Assembly (NCBI GenBank): GCA_020080175.1
Contig: JAGHQL010000114.1
Span: 1 to 64,000, forward strand
Direction: 5' to 3'
DNA: 64,000 nucleotides
Origin: Glutinoglossum americanum
Taxonomy: Eukaryota > Ascomycota > Geoglossomycetes > Geoglossales > Geoglossaceae
Under the pieces are notes generated by a model. The model was given only the letters and a program-made list of their open reading frames with translations. It was not told where the DNA came from and searched no databases. Both the position numbers and the translations under genes were made by a program. This document shows positions 45,043-55,274 of this stretch, one piece after another (position 1 is the first letter of the stretch; the number at the start of each line of letters is the position of its first letter).

Positions 45043-46587
45043 TCTGTCCTCTTGTTCTTTCGGAGTACTACGGTATTGGTAACCCGATCAAGGATGGGTA
45101 TAATTGCAAATTTATAACCTACTGAGAGTGGAGTGAGAGAGTGAGAAGGGGACGAGAAGAGAAGAAGAAACTGGAAAGAGAGGCAGAGCTAAGCTAAGCT
45201 CTTATACGCGAAAAACCAGGTGGAGGGGGGTACAAGTGAGGGGTGGTAGATGGAGGGGCAGCCAGGTGGGGCAGCGCAATCGCCAGCTGTTAGTAGGGCT
45301 GAACGCATCCTCACACCCTAGACACTGCACACTGCACACACTGCACACTACACGACCCATGAATCCGCCCCCAGTCCCCAATTAGCACTGCGCCTCAAGA
45401 CATTCTCGCAGCTGGATGTTGCATGATAAGGACCACTAGCAGACGCGAATGGCCACCCGAGCCCGCCGCAGACGGCGAGAAAGGGAAGAGAGAGACATTC
45501 TACCTAAACTCGTGTCACGAGAAAAAGCCCCGATAGATTACGACTCAATCTAAACCATCCACGCCGCAAGCAAGGTATACCGTGTTCCATCCGGCATATA
45601 GGAGCACAAAGTCTCCGTACTGCGTAGTGACCGCAAAACCACAGCTGGACGTCATCCGTTGGCAAAAAGAGTTCAGGCCTAAACCGCGAGGGGGAACATC
45701 AGGCAAAAAAGGTTTTAGCAAAAGAAACGACGAGCGGGGAGTCGCACGAGTGAGGTTGGGAGAAGGTGAGTCGTACTCGGACCGTGGATCGCTGGTTCTG
45801 ATTCTTCCGGCCAGCGAATGGGGTGGAGTCCTGCAGAGAGTTTTGGGAGGGCAGACCTAGGCTGGCTGAAATGAAAATGGCTTGGCTGCAGGCAACGTCA
45901 TAGTGTTCGCTGCATATCGAGTGGTGAAAGTTCGAATGGTGAAACGCCCAATGGGTCGGGAGTGATTTTCGCATTTCGTTTTTCGTACCGGGAGTTGGGT
46001 CGGGGGGGGACAGGTGTGTGGCCCAAGGCGTAGGCCTTTCCCGATTCGATGTCGCTTGCATGTTTTTATTTTATATCGCGCAGTCTACGATGGATATAAA
46101 AGCCCCTCGGGTGGATATGGGTGCGTCGGTCTCCTACTTTCCGTCTATCGAGAAAAACCGACGGCGAAAAGAGGGGGTTGGAGAAATGCTCGTGGCTTTT
46201 GTTCATTGGAGACCTTCCTTGGGAGAAACTTAAGCTCCTCCTTTTCTGCAGATCAGAAACAACTCATTTTTTTTTCTTCTTCGACATACAGGACTTTCAT
46301 GGGAAAAGAGGACGAGGGAGAAACCCTAGGCAGAACCAAAAAAAAACTAAAATTACAGACCCCGGGAGCCAGGAAAAACCCATGAATGCAGATCCGCCGT
46401 TGAGAAAGCGGGTGCGAGGTGATGCGCCATGCTCAAAGGAGTCTGAGAGATAATCCGCTGGGGATTCAACACACACTCCGGCTTCCTTCCCTATACCGCA
46501 TACCGGCTTCCGCGAACCATTGCATAGAATTCAAAGAGAGATGCAAGTGTCCGGTACAGCTTTAAGATAGAAGACCGCTGCCCCCAA
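45043..46587. promoter_or_regulatory. Long upstream region of the tyrosinase gene
   Basis: About 1.5 kb between the tyrosinase start and the Ssr4 stop codon. A TATA-like stretch (TATAATTGCAAATTTATAA) lies about 60-75 bases upstream of the tyrosinase ATG, a purine (GA)-rich tract spans about 45125-45185, and an imperfect CACTGCACA repeat occurs at about 45325-45355. No gene is supported; the frames on the plus strand are not protein-like. Confidence 0.5.
45325..45357. repeat. Imperfect CACTGCACA tandem repeat
   Basis: The unit CACTGCACA occurs about three times with small changes, followed by CACTACACG, about 300 bases upstream of the tyrosinase start. Confidence 0.6.
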
Positions 46588-49236
46588 TTAAGATTCGCCC
46601 TCTTCATGGTGAGTCAAAGGACTGTGGAACGCGTCACCGAACGCGGAGTCCTCCATATCGAGCCCACTGTGGTCGTCAAGCCGAAGCTCACCTGTGTGAT
46701 CTCCATACCCGGCCAGCGCCTCACCCGCAGAGTCCAGATGCGGAAGCGAGTGGTCGCCCAAGTCCCCAAACTGATTGGGATCGAGGCTGCCGGAGCCAAC
46801 CGTAGAATGACCAAGGCCGTCGACTGATGCTGGGGTCGCCATATTACCTACTGCAGATGGCGTGAATCCCTGGATGCCGCTGCCAGGAGTGTTGGCGAAA
46901 GCGCCAGGGGTGCCAGTGCTCTGTCCGCCGCCTGCAGACATGGCAGCTGGGGTTTGAGAAGTAACTGAGGCTCGGCCAGCAGCTCCACTCTGTGGCGTAT
47001 CTTCGCTAGCTTTATCGACAACGACCCAATCAGATAGGGTAGCACCTGCGTCTCCCTCGCCACCCCCCGTGACATGGTCGTCAAGTACCCCGGACATCTC
47101 AACGTCAATATCTACATCTGAAAGTTGAGGCATTGATCGGTCTCCGTGGTCTTGAATGTGGGACGAGCTGAAAATGGGGCCGGCGCTAGGTGTCAATCCA
47201 CTAGGACCTGCGGACGGCGTTCCGGTGGATGAGAAGCCTTGAGCATGCGAAGGCAAAGCTAGAGGAGTTGAAAGGCCTCCACCTGGGGTGGAGGTGGAGG
47301 AGACGCCAAGCTGATCAAGTAGTCCACCAGCAGAGTTGCCCACATCGATGTAGCCATCTCCGATGTTACCATTCAGCAAGCCATTAATTCCGGAATAGTC
47401 ACTATGGCCATTTCCGTTGCTCATGGCTTTCTCTTCTAAGCCGCCTTTCTGCACACAGACCATAAGTTTCAAAACTTCAACATGCTTCCCCACTGCCGCT
47501 TCAACCTCCTTGGAAACATCATCGACACCTTCCTTCGGCTTCTGCGCAATTGCCCCTAACCCCTCCCCATCTTCAGCATCTCCTCTAACCTCGTACTGTC
47601 CTTCCAATCTCCAGATCTCAGTTCCATTGCTGGAAGGATCAACCATTGCGTCACGTAATCTGGCTTCTGCTGACTTGATAATGCTTCCCTTCTGCAACTT
47701 TGTCATCCTCTTTGCGTGTTTCTTCTTCATCTTTTCGATCTCAGATTCCATCTCTGCGATCTTATTCTCTGCTCGCATCTTGAACTCCTCGGCCTTTCCG
47801 GACTCCATCCTGCCCACACGTTTAAGGGGTTCACCGCCCTTAGGAGTTTTGCCCATAGGAGCTTCGAAGAACCCTTTCGTTAGGCTTTCAAGCTCTCCTT
47901 TGAGCCCCAGACCTAGGTCGACGGGAATTATCTGCCCGATCGAGTAGGGTGAAGAGAGCACCTCTTCCATCCACTCATGGTGTTGAATGTATCGCATCTG
48001 GCTAATTTCGCGGGGTGTAAGGTGGTCAAGCATGTCGCCACGGGATGTGTCCTCCTCGTCGTCAATGGAGTCTTGCAGCACAGTTGCTGTGCCTCCGGAC
48101 CCGGGGGCTGCACTAGATGGGTGATTTGGAGGTGTTGGGCGCCGTCGCTTTGCCGGAGAAGGTCCGGACATGGCTGAAGGCGCACCTTGCGGTGCTTGAT
48201 ATTGGGGGAACCCACCTGGTTGTTGAACTCTCCCTTGATGGGCGACGACCGCGCCTGGTTGCTGCAAAGGCGGGTATATCCCTGGTTGCTGAAGGTAAGG
48301 ACCTGGAATTTGGTTACCTGGAAGGGTTATTGCCGGCCAATTATTCTTATCTTTAAGCATAAACTCCTTTCTCACGAGCTGGCCTTGATTCTGCAGGTAA
48401 CGTCGGGTATTCTGGGTTTGTGCAGTCCGGGGATTCATTGGTATTTGGTTGGCTGACATTCGGTGCTGGGGATCGCAAGCTGAATAGTGAACGATCCAGT
48501 ATGATGGGTCAGGGAGAGGTGTACCTGGGACGGGGTTTCTTGGTGCAGTCAAACGGTATCTTCGCCTACAATGCGTAGTAATGGTCTCATTCGGTGGGTG
48601 ATAGCCGCTTCTATGCATATACATCTCCACAGTCTAAGTGAAGGTCAGCATCCCCTAGATTCAGACACCAGTGAACACTCGTGAGGAGACACACATAGCC
48701 CTTAGCCTCGAGATTGTAAGCTTGCTCCGGATCTGTCCAGATATAGCCGTCGCTAGCAAATTGAGTGCCCATTTGTGCCAGAGGCTGCCAAACCAGATAC
48801 AAACTACCATCCGCCGGCGCATCGAGATATGTCCAGTTGAACGCCATATTTTGGACAACATTGGGGGCACTTAGAAGATAGTCGACAATAGTATCTTGAG
48901 AAATATGCGAATGGAGAGGATAGCGGAAAGTGGAGATGAGATGAATGTGTGGCAGCTGTAGTACTATATTAGCAAGGTACAAGTACTTGATTAAATAATG
49001 CGCGAGATGGGCATTTTGTTGTCGTTTGTTGCGGGACAGTTGCGTCCTCGGAGTCAACGGTTTCCACAACTGCCAAAACAAAACTGCCATTCACTAGTGC
49101 GCACAGAACTATTGATTCCAATGGTAGTTCAAATGGCGTCTAGATCTTGGTGTGTCGTGTAGTATGAGATCGGAACGGGGGAGATGGTTAAGAAACCTAC
49201 CAAGGCCGACGGCACTCCAAAGCTGGGATCTTGCAT
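46588..49236 (-). CDS. ssr4: SWI/SNF and RSC chromatin-remodelling subunit Ssr4
   Basis: The preferred model has exons 49201-49236, 48695-48955 and 46588-48633, giving 780 aa. The conserved Ssr4 domain starts at LPHIHLISTFRYPLHS and continues TIVDYLLSAPNVVQNM, FNWTYLDAPADGSLYLVWQP, FASDGYIWTDPEQAY, then, across the second intron, YMHRSGYHPPNETI. A second conserved block reads TSRGDMLDHLTPREISQMRY and HHEWMEEVLSSPYSIGQIIP, followed by a charged coiled coil (about 320-390). The C-terminal 330 residues are Ser/Gly/Thr-Pro-rich and disordered. Ssr4 is a fungal-specific accessory subunit of SWI/SNF and RSC. The first exon (MQDPSFGVPSAL) is inferred from a GTAGGT donor and a GCTAAT...CTACAG acceptor; an alternative is an unspliced start at the ATG at 49088-49090. 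Confidence 0.88.
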
Positions 49237-49714
49237 CTTGAAGATCCTTCCTAATTCTATCGCATACGGCTTGTAGACGATTAGAAATGACTTCACGGAA
49301 AGTCGGGGGATGAAAAATGGATCGCGTGTCTCAAGGGCATTCGCGCTCGGTGATGGATATCTGGAAAGAATTGTGAGGCTCTGGAAAGTTGACGCTGCTT
49401 TTAATGGCTATTGTCAGCAAATAGGAGAACAACCGCATCATTACTAGCCTTGTCAGATAGCAATTCACGAAAGCATAGCCTTACTATGTAGAGGCTATTT
49501 AACTAGCATGTATCTGTTACCTTAGAGGGGAAATCTGATACTGGGGGAGAGATGGACGAAATATTAGTATGAAATTTGCTGCTTGTAGAACTTCCCAACC
49601 CACAAACCCCAGGTAAAGCGGCTCCTACGCTCAGAATCCGAGCTACATACCGCTTAGGTAACACAGTTCCCAACCGCGTAAACCTATCTACAAACTTCCT
49701 GCAACCCCTCCACC
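49237..49714. promoter_or_regulatory. Divergent promoter region, ssr4 / vps71
   Basis: About 480 bases lie between the divergent starts of two chromatin-remodelling genes. I see no strong shared element. Confidence 0.4.
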
Positions 49715-50689
49715 ATGCCCCCCCTGATCGAGATTCTCCCTCACACCTCCACAACCTCCACCGCCCCCGGCTGGGCTTATGTCCTTGATACCGGCCCCCC
49801 AAACGACCTCTCCAAATCCTCAGTCCTCCCCACTACCGGTCCACGCCACCGCAACACGCGAAATCCCAACTCCAACACCGGCGCACAAGAGACGACAGCG
49901 AGACAAAGCAAGCGGTTGGCGGAATTGGAGAGGGATGGGGTACAGGGTGGGATACAGATACCTGCCGGAGGAAGGGGAAGGGAGGTTGGAAGAAGTACGT
50001 TCTTGTCTTTATCTTGACAACTACTTTCTCTCTCGTCTTATGTATACATATGTACATACATATACCTGAAAACCAACTCAACTAACGGCCGAACCGCAAC
50101 AGTCACAAAAACAAAACTGACCCCCAACGTCCGCCGAATCCTCCTCTCACAGAAGACATTCGCGAATCACCTCGCGGACGAAGAAGCCTTCCTCACGAAC
50201 CAATCTTCAACCACCACCGCCACCGCAGCGGCGGCAGGCTCCTCATCCGCAGCCAACCGCCCTCCACGGACAACCGTAACCGCTACGCCATCGGCTACAA
50301 CCCCCTCTACCGCCGCCTCCAAAAAACGCCCTCCTTCAAAATCCACTACCAAACCCCCTCCACCGACGAAGGCGGTGGCAACAACAACACCAACAACGAC
50401 AGCAGCAAAAACCCCTCTTCCCTCACCTCCCCTCCACCCCCTATTAACATCCGACACTCCCGCCCCCCCCTCCCCAACCACCATCTCCTCCCTCCTCTCC
50501 CAGCCTCCCCTCCCCTACACCGCCGCCCGCGCCGCCCCAGCGTCCTTGAACAACGCGCCCCCGCGACACTTCTGCGAGATATGCGGGTACTGGGGGCGGG
50601 TCCGATGCTTGAAGTGCGGGGCGAGAGTCTGCGGGTTGGAGTGTAAGGGGGTGCACGATGAGGGGAGGTGCTTGAGGTTTTACGCTTAA
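49715..50689 (+). CDS. vps71: SWR1-complex subunit Vps71 / ZNHIT1-like, HIT-type zinc finger
   Basis: Exons 49715-49994 and 50103-50689 encode 288 aa. The N-terminus MPPLIEILPHTSTTSTAPGW and the basic stretch ARQSKRLAELERDG match fungal Vps71. The intron joins GGRGREVGR to ITKTKLTPNVRRILLSQKTF, followed by ANHLADEEAFL, the family's most conserved helix. A Ser/Thr/Ala/Pro-rich insert of about 100 residues separates this from the C-terminal HIT zinc finger, CEICGYWGRVRCLKCGARVC...CKGVHDEGRC, which has the expected Cys/His ligands. In yeast Vps71 (Swc6) helps the SWR1 complex put H2A.Z into nucleosomes. The insert makes the protein longer than animal ZNHIT1 but is common in fungi. Confidence 0.92.
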
Positions 50690-51312
50690 AAAAAAAAAAA
50701 AATGTAGGATGGGTTTGGAGGAGGGGGAAGGCGTTGTGTGTATTTATATATATATATATATATTTTTGGGTCTGAACCGGATGACGGCGTACTGCCTCCA
50801 TCATTAGGGTTTTTTGGGGGGGATCGGCGTACTGCAGTTACTGTCTGGCAGCGGTAGAATTTATAAGGTTACAAGCAAGATGATCCGAGCGACTCTAACG
50901 CGGATTGCTTCCCACGGCTATCCGTCATCACAATGTCGCTCCGTGTTATTATACCTATGCTATCTATGAATCGCTTTCCGCCCCCTTAGAGGTTTTATCA
51001 AACTCTCTAACGCACTCCACCTCCCACCAAGCAAGCCCGCGTAAAGGGAGAATCAAAAACACACCCTAGTTATCCTTTCCTACGTCCATAGACACTAAGC
51101 TAGTAAGGCACACTTCTTGAGTTTTCCGAACGTCTCTACCTCATTAGCCAAACCCATGGCAATACTCTTGAGGAATTTGAATATCTTCCAGGGAACAATA
51201 TCATGGGGGACAGGAATGCAATCCCAGTTGCCCCCCCCAAATGAAAAGAGAGAAAGAGAACCCATCTTGTCCTATCATTCCAAGTAATTTCGATTTCATA
51301 AGTTTAGTGTCG
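50690..51312. other. Convergent intergenic region with TA microsatellite
   Basis: The 3' flanks of vps71 and the F-box gene meet here. It holds an A15 run at about 50686-50701, the TA repeat at 50745-50762 and an 11-base direct repeat CGGCGTACTGC at about 50785 and 50825. No gene is supported. Confidence 0.5.
50745..50762. repeat. (TA)9 microsatellite
   Basis: Nine TA units lie about 55 bases after the vps71 stop codon. Confidence 0.85.
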
Positions 51313-53262
51313 TTACCTCGTGCTTCCGCCCTCGGGCGGCATGAGCTGAGCCGTCGGTTTCCCACAGATCTCCTCGCCATAGTCAAGGTCGATGCGCACC
51401 TCGCCTCTAAAGTGTCGGGAGGCCTTCTTCAACTTTCCACCTATGTGAGCTTTATGTTAGCTCCCGTACTCTATTATATAGATTTTTAGTGGAGGATATC
51501 ATACTCGCAATCGTCCATTTCACCCCTTCCTCCTCCAAGTCAGCCTCCGCCTCTATCTCATCCCATGAATCCCCACTCCGACATAGGCCATGCCAGCATA
51601 CAACTCTGCGATCCCACCCTCCCTTTGTATCCTTTATCAAACGTGTTCGCTTCTTCTCTTCATCATCCAGCGTCCTCTCCATCTCTCTCGCTACGTCTCC
51701 CGCCCTCCGTTCATCACTTGACCTATCGCCAAATATAGAGTTTGATCTGGTTGATTTATTGCTGGCTTTAGCCTCGGCGATAGCCTCTGTAATGCGAAAC
51801 TTGCGGCGTTTGTCGTCCCTCTGTTTTCGAAAGTCCGAGAGAACGTGAGTGATCGCAAAATGGTCAGTTCGTGAAACACCGGCTTCTTCAATCTTCCGCA
51901 TCTCCAACTTGTCAACGAACAGCTCGCGGCAAATAAAAGGGTTAGCAAACTCTAGGTGTGTGAGATTCCTTCCAAATTCACGGATTAAGGGACAGAGGTG
52001 AGGTATGTCTTCGGCTTTTCCATGCTCGTCCACCGATTTATCAACTGATAACGCTACCTCAATCGCCGAGGCCGATCGGGGATGAATAAGCAGGGTGAAG
52101 CTAGTTAGATTTGGAAGTGCGTGGGGTAAAAGCTTTGCTAGGGAAGACAGGTCGAGGTTGCAATATCGAAGTTCTAGGATCTTGAGATTTGCGGCTCGCG
52201 AAAGAGATGCCATGAGGATTCTGTTGTTCAATTCAGGCACAACCTCTAGGATAAGTGAGTGGATCCTCCCCAGGCCGGCTAGTTTCCCAAGGTCACCAAC
52301 AGGGGCACCGGGAAATGGCCAAGTGATCGGAGAGTCAGAAATATCTGCCAAGGCTCCTGGCTGTGAAGAAGGGGTGGCTCTGAAATGGTAGATCTCAACT
52401 GAGTTGCAATCGGGAAATGTATCTCCGTTAAACAAAGAACACCAAAATGGTGCGTTTGGCTGGCAAATTCTGGGTCCCGAAGTCTCCCTCATATTGATGC
52501 CTCGACGAGCTGTGGATAAGAGTGGGTGGAATGGGGCAGGGCTAGGAAGCACAGGATAAGCCGAAGATTCGGGATTACCTGAAGCAGACTGAAGTGGCTG
52601 AGTTTGGCCAAGGTAAAGAATGAGCTTCGTGATACGGGGAAAGGCTTCTTTTTCAAGCGCCGCGATGGGAGCCAAATGGCAATTGGCGCGGACAAAAGTC
52701 AACGTGATGTTGATTTTCGGGCAATGGCTGCTTGTAATCAGTTTCAGAGATATAGGAAGGGTGTGTTGCAGCACCTACGCAACAACGATACTGATGAATC
52801 GCGCAATTACGACGGTTGTCGGTCGTTGCCCTCTGTTCCTCACCCCCTCTTGCACTGGATCGATGGTGAGATTAAGGTCGGAAACATCCTTGGTCAACGG
52901 CCTATCTTCCTTCCACCATTTGGTTCCTCGAGCAGCATATTGGGAGGCCTGATTCAAGCTCTGTACAAAGAGAGTAAATTGATAATAAGATTTCAGTTGA
53001 GGTCGACGGTAGAGAGGGGTCTGAACTGCTGCGTACAGAGCTCTGGACGTCAAGGCCAGCTTGGCGAGATCGCTGGGCTGAAGATACCCAAATATCTCAT
53101 CACTACGTTAAGGAAGTAATGTCAGCTTATCCACCCGGCAAAGGGCATTTAGAACTGACGGTTAGCATTTCAAACCGAGGGAACTTGCCAGAGTTCTGTT
53201 GGAATTGTCTGAAGAGAAGCCGTGGCCAGCTTGGTCCCTGGAGAAGCTTGAGGCTGCTCCAT
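51313..53262 (-). CDS. F-box protein with leucine-rich-repeat-like body
   Basis: Four exons: 53189-53262, 52779-53102, 51505-52727 and 51313-51440, giving 582 aa. The F-box spans the first junction: TIPTELC then DEIFGYLQPSDLAKLALTSR (residues about 19-47). The first intron has a GC donor (GCAAGT); the second, 51 nt long, removes an in-frame stop and gives VVAHCPKINITLTFV. The middle contains LRR-like segments (LKILELRYCNLDLSSLAKLL, LPNLTSFTLLIHP, RNLTHLEFANP), and the C-terminal third is charged and basic. F-box proteins present substrates to Skp1-Cul1 ubiquitin ligases; the substrate here is unknown. The last exon (GKLKKASRHFRGEVRIDLDY) is basic and plausible but has no family support that I know. 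Confidence 0.8.
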
Positions 53263-54061
53263 AGTGTTGCTGCACCAGTAACGGCCTAGAAAACAACAAA
53301 ATGTGATGTTTTTGCTAACGAACTTGGAATGAGACCTCCGTGCCGACTCAGCAGCAACAGTTGCGAATAGATTAAAAAAGTTGAGGAAAGGGACCGTACT
53401 ACTGTACGAACCTACGGAAAAACTAGAATAAGAAGAAGAGGAAGAAGAGGAAGCTGTAGATAGGAAATATTGGTGTGGGGTTCCAATGGGAGGGGAACAA
53501 AGCCCGCTTTGGGTTTAAGGCGATTCAATGACAACGCGCATCTAACGCGCACGTCACGTGAATACACCCACGAATGCACTCATTTCCGTTGTCACGGTAC
53601 TACAGTATCTACGGGAGTCTTCTACGCAAGGATGGAGTACTAGAGCTGGTTATAGTAGAGAGATATACAGCCCCCACACCAACCCACCGAGCTTACAAAC
53701 CGGCCTAAGGCCAGAACCCCATCGGCAATTCCCCGTGTCACCTAAAATTGGGAACCGTTAGGTGCCCGACACCCTCTTAACCCCTTCAAGCAGGTGGGGC
53801 CATCCGGCCTCCCAGCGCAAGGAGTCGTTACAGCAACGAGGCAAAACGCACGTAACGGCCGCCGCGGAAGGAGCGGGGTCTTCTCGGTTAGTTGACGTAT
53901 ATAACCCCAAACACAACCCCCTTCTCCTCCTTGGTACGAGACGACGCATGCAACTCGCAAACTACCTACTGCAACTGCCGCAATTGCTGCTCAACTTCAC
54001 ATCGCCGGGAACTGCAAAACAGAACGAAGTAGCGACATCGACAGCGATAGAAGACATCGTC
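53263..54061. promoter_or_regulatory. Divergent promoter region, F-box gene / superoxide dismutase
   Basis: About 0.8 kb between divergent starts. A CACGTG-containing segment (GCACGTCACGTGAAT) lies near 53550. A reading frame in phase with the dismutase is open from 53762 and includes an upstream ATG at 53949, discussed separately. Confidence 0.45.
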
Positions 54062-54891
54062 ATGGCGACCGCCACAAAGTACACCCTACCGCCGCTCCCC
54101 TATGCGTATGACGTACGTTTTCCAATCGATCAATCCACCCAACCACGCTTTCCGCGCAGGATACTAACGCGCCTCCGAAACCACAGGCTCTCGAACCCCA
54201 CATCTCCGCCCAGATAATGACCATCCACCACACGAAGCACCACCAAGCTTACGTCACCAACCTCAACGCCGCTCTCGCCTCCCTCGTCACCTTCTCTCAG
54301 ACCTCCGACATCCCAGCCCAGATCGCCCTCCAGCAAGCCGTCAAGTTCAACGGAGGCGGCCACATCAACCATTCCCTCTTCTGGGAGAACCTCACCCCCG
54401 CCGGTTCTCCGGGCGCTTCCCATGAAGCCGGTCCTCACGTCCGCAAGGCGATAACGGAGCGCTGGGGGGGCGAGGAGAAGTTTAAGGATGCGTTTACTAA
54501 GGTGCTGCTTGGTCTGCAGGGCAGCGGGTGGGGGTGGCTGGTTAGAGATGAAGAGTTCGGATCTCTGGAAATCATCACCACGAAGGATCAGGATCCAGTG
54601 CCGGCGGGGAAGGTGCCGATTTTCGGGGTGGATATGTGGGAGCATGCCTATTACCTCCAGGTGAGTGGGTGGAACCCAAATTTGCATCTCTAATTTGGTC
54701 AATTGCAATTTTCGAATAGAAGTTTTTTTTTTGGTTCTTGATACTGATCGAAAACTTCTCTGAAATAGTACCTCAACAACAAGGCAGAATACATCAAAGG
54801 AATTTGGCATATCATCAACTGGGACACTGCCGAGAAGAGATACTCTGGTGGGAGGAAGGATGCCTTCAGTGTTCTCAAAGCTTCCATGTAA
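54062..54891 (+). CDS. Manganese superoxide dismutase, apparently cytosolic form
   Basis: Exons 54062-54112, 54187-54660 and 54769-54891 encode 215 aa from the ATG that gives MATATKYTLPPLPYAYDALE. Metal ligands are His31 (MTIHHTKHH), His79 (GGHINHSLFW), Asp166 and His170 (VDMWEHAYYLQY). Other hallmarks are GSGWGWLV and KGIWHIINW. The Gln/Gly pattern (FNGGGH, LGLQGSGWGW) fits the Mn- rather than Fe-dependent type. The enzyme converts superoxide to hydrogen peroxide and oxygen. From this start there is no mitochondrial presequence, so a cytosolic form is likely, as known in several fungi. An in-frame upstream ATG at 53949 would add 38 mostly hydrophobic residues without arginine, which is not a typical presequence. 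Both intron joins fall in conserved blocks. Confidence 0.93.
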
Positions 54892-55274
54892 AAGCCGCAA
54901 CTGGAATTTTTTATGCGTCAGGGACGTAACGCTAGCTGGCGGTTCGCTCGCTCGACGAATCAATCGTGTTAGTCGTGTAGTAACTTCGAATGAACTTCTC
55001 TAACCTATATCGTGAATTGCTTGCAATGAGCAAAAATAAGTGGGGTGGTGACACAAAAATCTTAGCCTAGCAATACCTACCTGCCTTGTGTGGAATGCGA
55101 TATTACTGGGGTCATTCATCACCGTTAAGCAAAAACCAGAGGCCGCGAGATGTTCTTGAAAGGGCAAATAAGCAACGCGGCTCTCTCAAGTCAGCAGCAA
55201 GTCAAGCAAGCGTAATCCACCCTAGGTCAGCAATCTCCTACGGTCGCGCTCTCAGAAATTGGCAAGTCACTCGC
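54892..55274. other. Convergent intergenic region
   Basis: About 380 bases between the stop codons of the dismutase and the disordered orphan; no gene seen. Confidence 0.5.

Noticed and set aside
52728-52778. Apparent in-frame TAG in the F-box gene, suggesting a pseudogene or read-through
   Set aside because: A GTAGGT donor overlapping the TAG, a CTGAT branch-like motif and an AAGCAG acceptor define a 51-nt intron in correct phase, giving a continuous protein.
54130-54963. 277-codon minus-strand frame opposite the superoxide dismutase
   Set aside because: It is a shadow of the strongly conserved plus-strand dismutase exons.
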